Below are positions 4,838 through 7,045 of a DNA stretch of 7,045 nucleotides, one piece after another. The position numbers and the translations under genes are program-made. Where the stretch lies: the NCBI GenBank assembly GCA_023429265.1, contig JAEYVS010000010.1, forward strand, positions 1-7,045, read 5' to 3'. The notes under the pieces were generated by a model that did no database searches, was not told where the DNA came from, and saw nothing but the letters and a program-made list of their open reading frames with translations. Source of the DNA: Bacteroidota bacterium (GTDB lineage: Bacteria > Bacteroidota > Ignavibacteria > Tepidaquicellales > Tepidaquicellaceae). Position 1 is the stretch's first letter. Each line of letters opens with the position of its first letter.

Positions 4838-4874
4838 AATTCCCTGTTATATTAATGGCAGGGAATTTATTTTT
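4838..4874 (+). terminator. probable intrinsic terminator after the tRNA/GIY-YIG unit
   Basis: Perfect 9-bp stem AATTCCCTG (4838-4846) / CAGGGAATT (4859-4867) with a 12-nt loop, followed by TATTTTT. It lies downstream of the tRNA and nuclease and directly ahead of the glmS promoter, the expected place for a boundary between transcription units. The T-tract is interrupted by one A, so efficiency is uncertain. Confidence 0.5.
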
Positions 4875-4901
4875 GGTATAGAAATTGTATAAATACATTT
4901 G
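4872..4901 (+). promoter_or_regulatory. Bacteroidota-type promoter of glmS
   Basis: TTTG (4872-4875), an 18-bp spacer and TACATTTG (4894-4901), a full match to the TAnnTTTG -7 element. The predicted start lies some 15 nt before the glmS ATG. The leader is A/T-only, without a Shine-Dalgarno sequence and far too short for a glmS ribozyme. Confidence 0.6.
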
Positions 4902-4923
4902 TTTAACTTAAAATTATAATTAT

Positions 4924-6765
4924 ATGTGCGGCATAGTAGGTTACATCGGGAAAAGAAATGCCCGTCCCATAATAATGGACGGATTGAAGAGGCTGGAATA
5001 CAGGGGCTATGATTCAGCGGGGATCTCCATCATAAGAGACGGCGAAGATAAGATCATTACATTTAAGCAAAAGGGGAAAGTCTCGGAACTAGAAAAGAAT
5101 CTCGATATTGAAAAATTTACAGGAAGTATCGGGATAGGTCATACAAGATGGGCGACTCACGGAGTTCCTAATGACGTGAACGCGCATCCGCATTTCGACA
5201 TGGACTATAATATAGTAATTATTCATAATGGTATAATAGAGAACTATAAAACCATTAAGACTAAGCTTGAGAGGGAAGGATATACATTCCGAAGTGATAC
5301 GGATACGGAAGTACTGGCAAATCTGATCAATTATAATTACAAGCTGAAGAAGGATTTTGAATTAGCGGTAAGGATGTCGCTTGCAGAAGTGGAAGGCACA
5401 TACGGAATAGCCGCGCTATGCGCCTCGGAGCCGGATAAGATCGTTGTAGGGAGAATGGGAAGTCCATTAATGCTCGGTGTAGGGGTTGAGGAGCTTATTC
5501 TTGCATCGGATGCATCGGCGATAATCAATCACACCAAGAACGTGATGTACCTGGAAGACGGCGAAATGGCAATCCTAACGAAGAACGGTTTTCAGTTGAA
5601 GACAATTGAGGATGAAGACATATTCAGGGACATACACGAGCTGGATTTTGACCTGGAACAGATAGAAAAGAGCGGGTTTGATCATTTTATGCTGAAAGAG
5701 ATATGTGAGCAGCCGGAGTCGATACAAAATACTTACAGAGGCAGAATAAATTTTGAAACAGGTGAAGTTAAGCTTGGCGGACTTGAGAGAATACAGGATA
5801 AGCTCTTCAATGCCCCAAGGATACTGATTTCCGCGTGCGGTACTGCATGGCATGCAGGGTTGGTAGGGGAGTATATGATTGAGAACTGCTGTAGGATACC
5901 CGTTGAGGTAGATTATGCATCGGAATTCCGGTACAGGAACCCTGTCATAAGAGAAGATGACGTTATGATAGTGATAAGCCAAAGCGGTGAGACTGCGGAT
6001 ACACTGGCTGCATTAAGGGAGGCTAAGAAGTATGGCGCTACTACAGTGGGGCTTGTGAATGTGGTTGGAAGCACTATTGCAAGGGAAGTGGACGCGGGTT
6101 CATACATACACGCGGGACCTGAGATCGGTGTGGCATCGACGAAGGCATTTACGAGCCAGCTAATGTCACTTGTACTCATATCATTGATGATAGCGGGTGA
6201 GAAGAAGACCGTACCAAGGGAAGAGCTTATAAAAATTGCGAATGAAATTAAGACCTTGCCGGATAAGATACAATCTGTCATAGATAATATGAAGGAGTAT
6301 GATTATATCGCACAGGAGTTTAAAGATGCAAAGAATTTCTTGTATCTTGGAAGGGGATATAATTTCCCGGTAGCTCTTGAAGGCGCATTGAAGCTGAAGG
6401 AGATATCCTATATTCACGCAGAAGGTTACCCTGCAGCGGAAATGAAGCATGGACCGATCGCATTGATAGATGAGAATATGCCTGTGGTATTTATTGCTCC
6501 TAAGGATGAGACATACAGCAAGATCATATCCAATATTGAGGAAGTCAAAGCAAGGAAGGGTAAGATCATTACCATTGCAACTGAAGATGACACCACGATA
6601 GATGAATATTCGGATTATGTGATAAGAGTACCAAAAACAATATCGTTACTTTCACCGATCATAAATAATATCCCGCTGCAATTCCTTGCATATTATATAG
6701 CAACAGCAAGAGGATGCAACGTTGATCAGCCAAGAAATCTGGCAAAGAGTGTGACTGTAGAATAA
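4924..6765 (+). CDS. glmS: glutamine-fructose-6-phosphate aminotransferase (isomerizing)
   Basis: 613 aa, full length for the family. It makes glucosamine-6-phosphate from fructose-6-phosphate and glutamine, the first step toward UDP-GlcNAc for peptidoglycan and lipopolysaccharide; cytoplasmic. The class II glutaminase domain starts with the catalytic Cys directly after Met (MCGIVGYIG), with HTRWATHG (73-80) and HNGIIENY (101-108). The first SIS domain has SACGT (303-307), the sugar-phosphate loop SQSGET (352-357) and STKA (405-408). The second SIS domain has EGALKLKEISYIHAEGY and the invariant C-terminal tail DQPRNLAKSVTVE with K608. All catalytic elements are intact. The start is fixed by the need for Cys at position 2. 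It has its own promoter (4872-4901) and terminator (6793-6820), so it is probably a single-gene unit. Confidence 0.98.
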   Translation: MCGIVGYIGKRNARPIIMDGLKRLEYRGYDSAGISIIRDGEDKIITFKQKGKVSELEKNLDIEKFTGSIGIGHTRWATHGVPNDVNAHPHFDMDYNIVIIHNGIIENYKTIKTKLEREGYTFRSDTDTEVLANLINYNYKLKKDFELAVRMSLAEVEGTYGIAALCASEPDKIVVGRMGSPLMLGVGVEELILASDASAIINHTKNVMYLEDGEMAILTKNGFQLKTIEDEDIFRDIHELDFDLEQIEKSGFDHFMLKEICEQPESIQNTYRGRINFETGEVKLGGLERIQDKLFNAPRILISACGTAWHAGLVGEYMIENCCRIPVEVDYASEFRYRNPVIREDDVMIVISQSGETADTLAALREAKKYGATTVGLVNVVGSTIAREVDAGSYIHAGPEIGVASTKAFTSQLMSLVLISLMIAGEKKTVPREELIKIANEIKTLPDKIQSVIDNMKEYDYIAQEFKDAKNFLYLGRGYNFPVALEGALKLKEISYIHAEGYPAAEMKHGPIALIDENMPVVFIAPKDETYSKIISNIEEVKARKGKIITIATEDDTTIDEYSDYVIRVPKTISLLSPIINNIPLQFLAYYIATARGCNVDQPRNLAKSVTVE

Positions 6766-6792
6766 AAGTTGCTATTGTCAAATTATGATTAG

Positions 6793-6820
6793 AAAGCCCC
6801 GAAAAAGGGGCTTTTTTATT
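6793..6820 (+). terminator. strong intrinsic terminator of glmS
   Basis: Perfect 8-bp stem AAAGCCCC (6793-6800) / GGGGCTTT (6807-6814), loop GAAAAA, with T6 from 6812 to 6817 then ATTTT. It starts 28 bp after the glmS stop. The opposite strand has only a short T-run, so it acts mainly on rightward transcripts. Confidence 0.92.
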
Positions 6821-6822
6821 TT

Positions 6823-7045
6823 ATGAGAAGATTAATTTTATTTGTCGTATTTTATGGTTTTGACCGGGGGAAAAGGTCAAAATAATACCGTAGATGATAT
6901 TTAACTCAATTGAGTTTCTAATCTTTCTTCCTGTTACTTTCATTTTATATTGGTTTATTTTTAACAGGAGCCTAAAAATTCAAAATTTCCTTTTACTCAT
7001 ATCCAGTTATCTTTTTTATGGATGGTGGGACTGGAGATTTCTTTC
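6823..7045. other. terminal non-coding stretch with inverted repeats
   Basis: No supportable gene. There is a perfect 8-bp inverted repeat TTTTGACC (6858-6865) / GGTCAAAA (6875-6882) with a 9-nt G/A loop, and a perfect 14-bp palindrome AACTCAATTGAGTT (6903-6916). A 20-codon plus-strand frame starts at 6823 (hydrophobic MRRLILFVVFYGF, then a stop after 6882) without a ribosome site. An ATG at 7018 opens a frame that runs off the edge after nine codons; nothing can be said about it. Confidence 0.5.

Noticed and set aside
4876..4923. glmS ribozyme or riboswitch
   Set aside because: The predicted leader is about 15 nt and A/T-only; there is no room for the ribozyme, which is known mainly from Firmicutes.
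5337..6450. Minus-strand frames inside glmS
   Set aside because: They overlap a full-length, motif-complete GlmS and have no starts, ribosome sites or recognisable domains.
6822..6944. Minus-strand frame of about 40 codons starting MKVTGRKIRN
   Set aside because: It runs through two inverted repeats, has no ribosome site and shows no recognisable features.

Overview
The window looks like a chromosomal segment of a Bacteroidota/FCB-group bacterium, possibly an Ignavibacteria-type lineage. The evidence is the low-to-moderate GC content, the TAnnTTTG-type promoter ahead of glmS, the lack of Shine-Dalgarno sequences at most large genes, and a small GIY-YIG nuclease gene abutting a tRNA. The lineage is an inference from these signals; no database comparison was possible.

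Layout. Positions 1-1112 (minus) hold a polytopic membrane glycosyltransferase-like protein that runs off the left edge. Its N-terminus appears to be missing and replaced by a 110-bp tandem repeat (about 1096-1373), whose units each carry a leftward intrinsic terminator. To the right lie two tiny single-membrane-span proteins (31 and 35 aa, minus), then an NtrC-like response regulator (minus, GTG start). The regulator keeps the phosphorylation site, Walker A/B and a Fis-type HTH, but has lost the residues normally needed for sigma-54 contact and for ATP hydrolysis. The 314-bp divergent spacer (3159-3472) holds candidate promoters and a palindrome AGTAA-NN-TTACT that occurs twice.

On the plus strand follow a YgjP-like zinc metallopeptidase, a tRNA-Leu(CAA), an 87-aa GIY-YIG nuclease, and glmS (glucosamine-6-phosphate synthase, complete, strong terminator). 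The tRNA/GIY-YIG unit has the structure of a mini mobile element: the 3' part of the tRNA is repeated 299 bp downstream, and the last four codons and stop of the nuclease lie inside that second copy. The second copy is itself interrupted by a 28-bp GC-rich palindromic insertion. The last 280 bp hold inverted repeats and no supportable gene.

The most interesting items are the nuclease embedded between duplicated tRNA-Leu 3' ends, the degenerate AAA+ module of the response regulator, and the two tandem micro-membrane-proteins next to the terminator-repeat array. GlmS, YgjP and the tRNA are ordinary housekeeping functions with no evident link to these.
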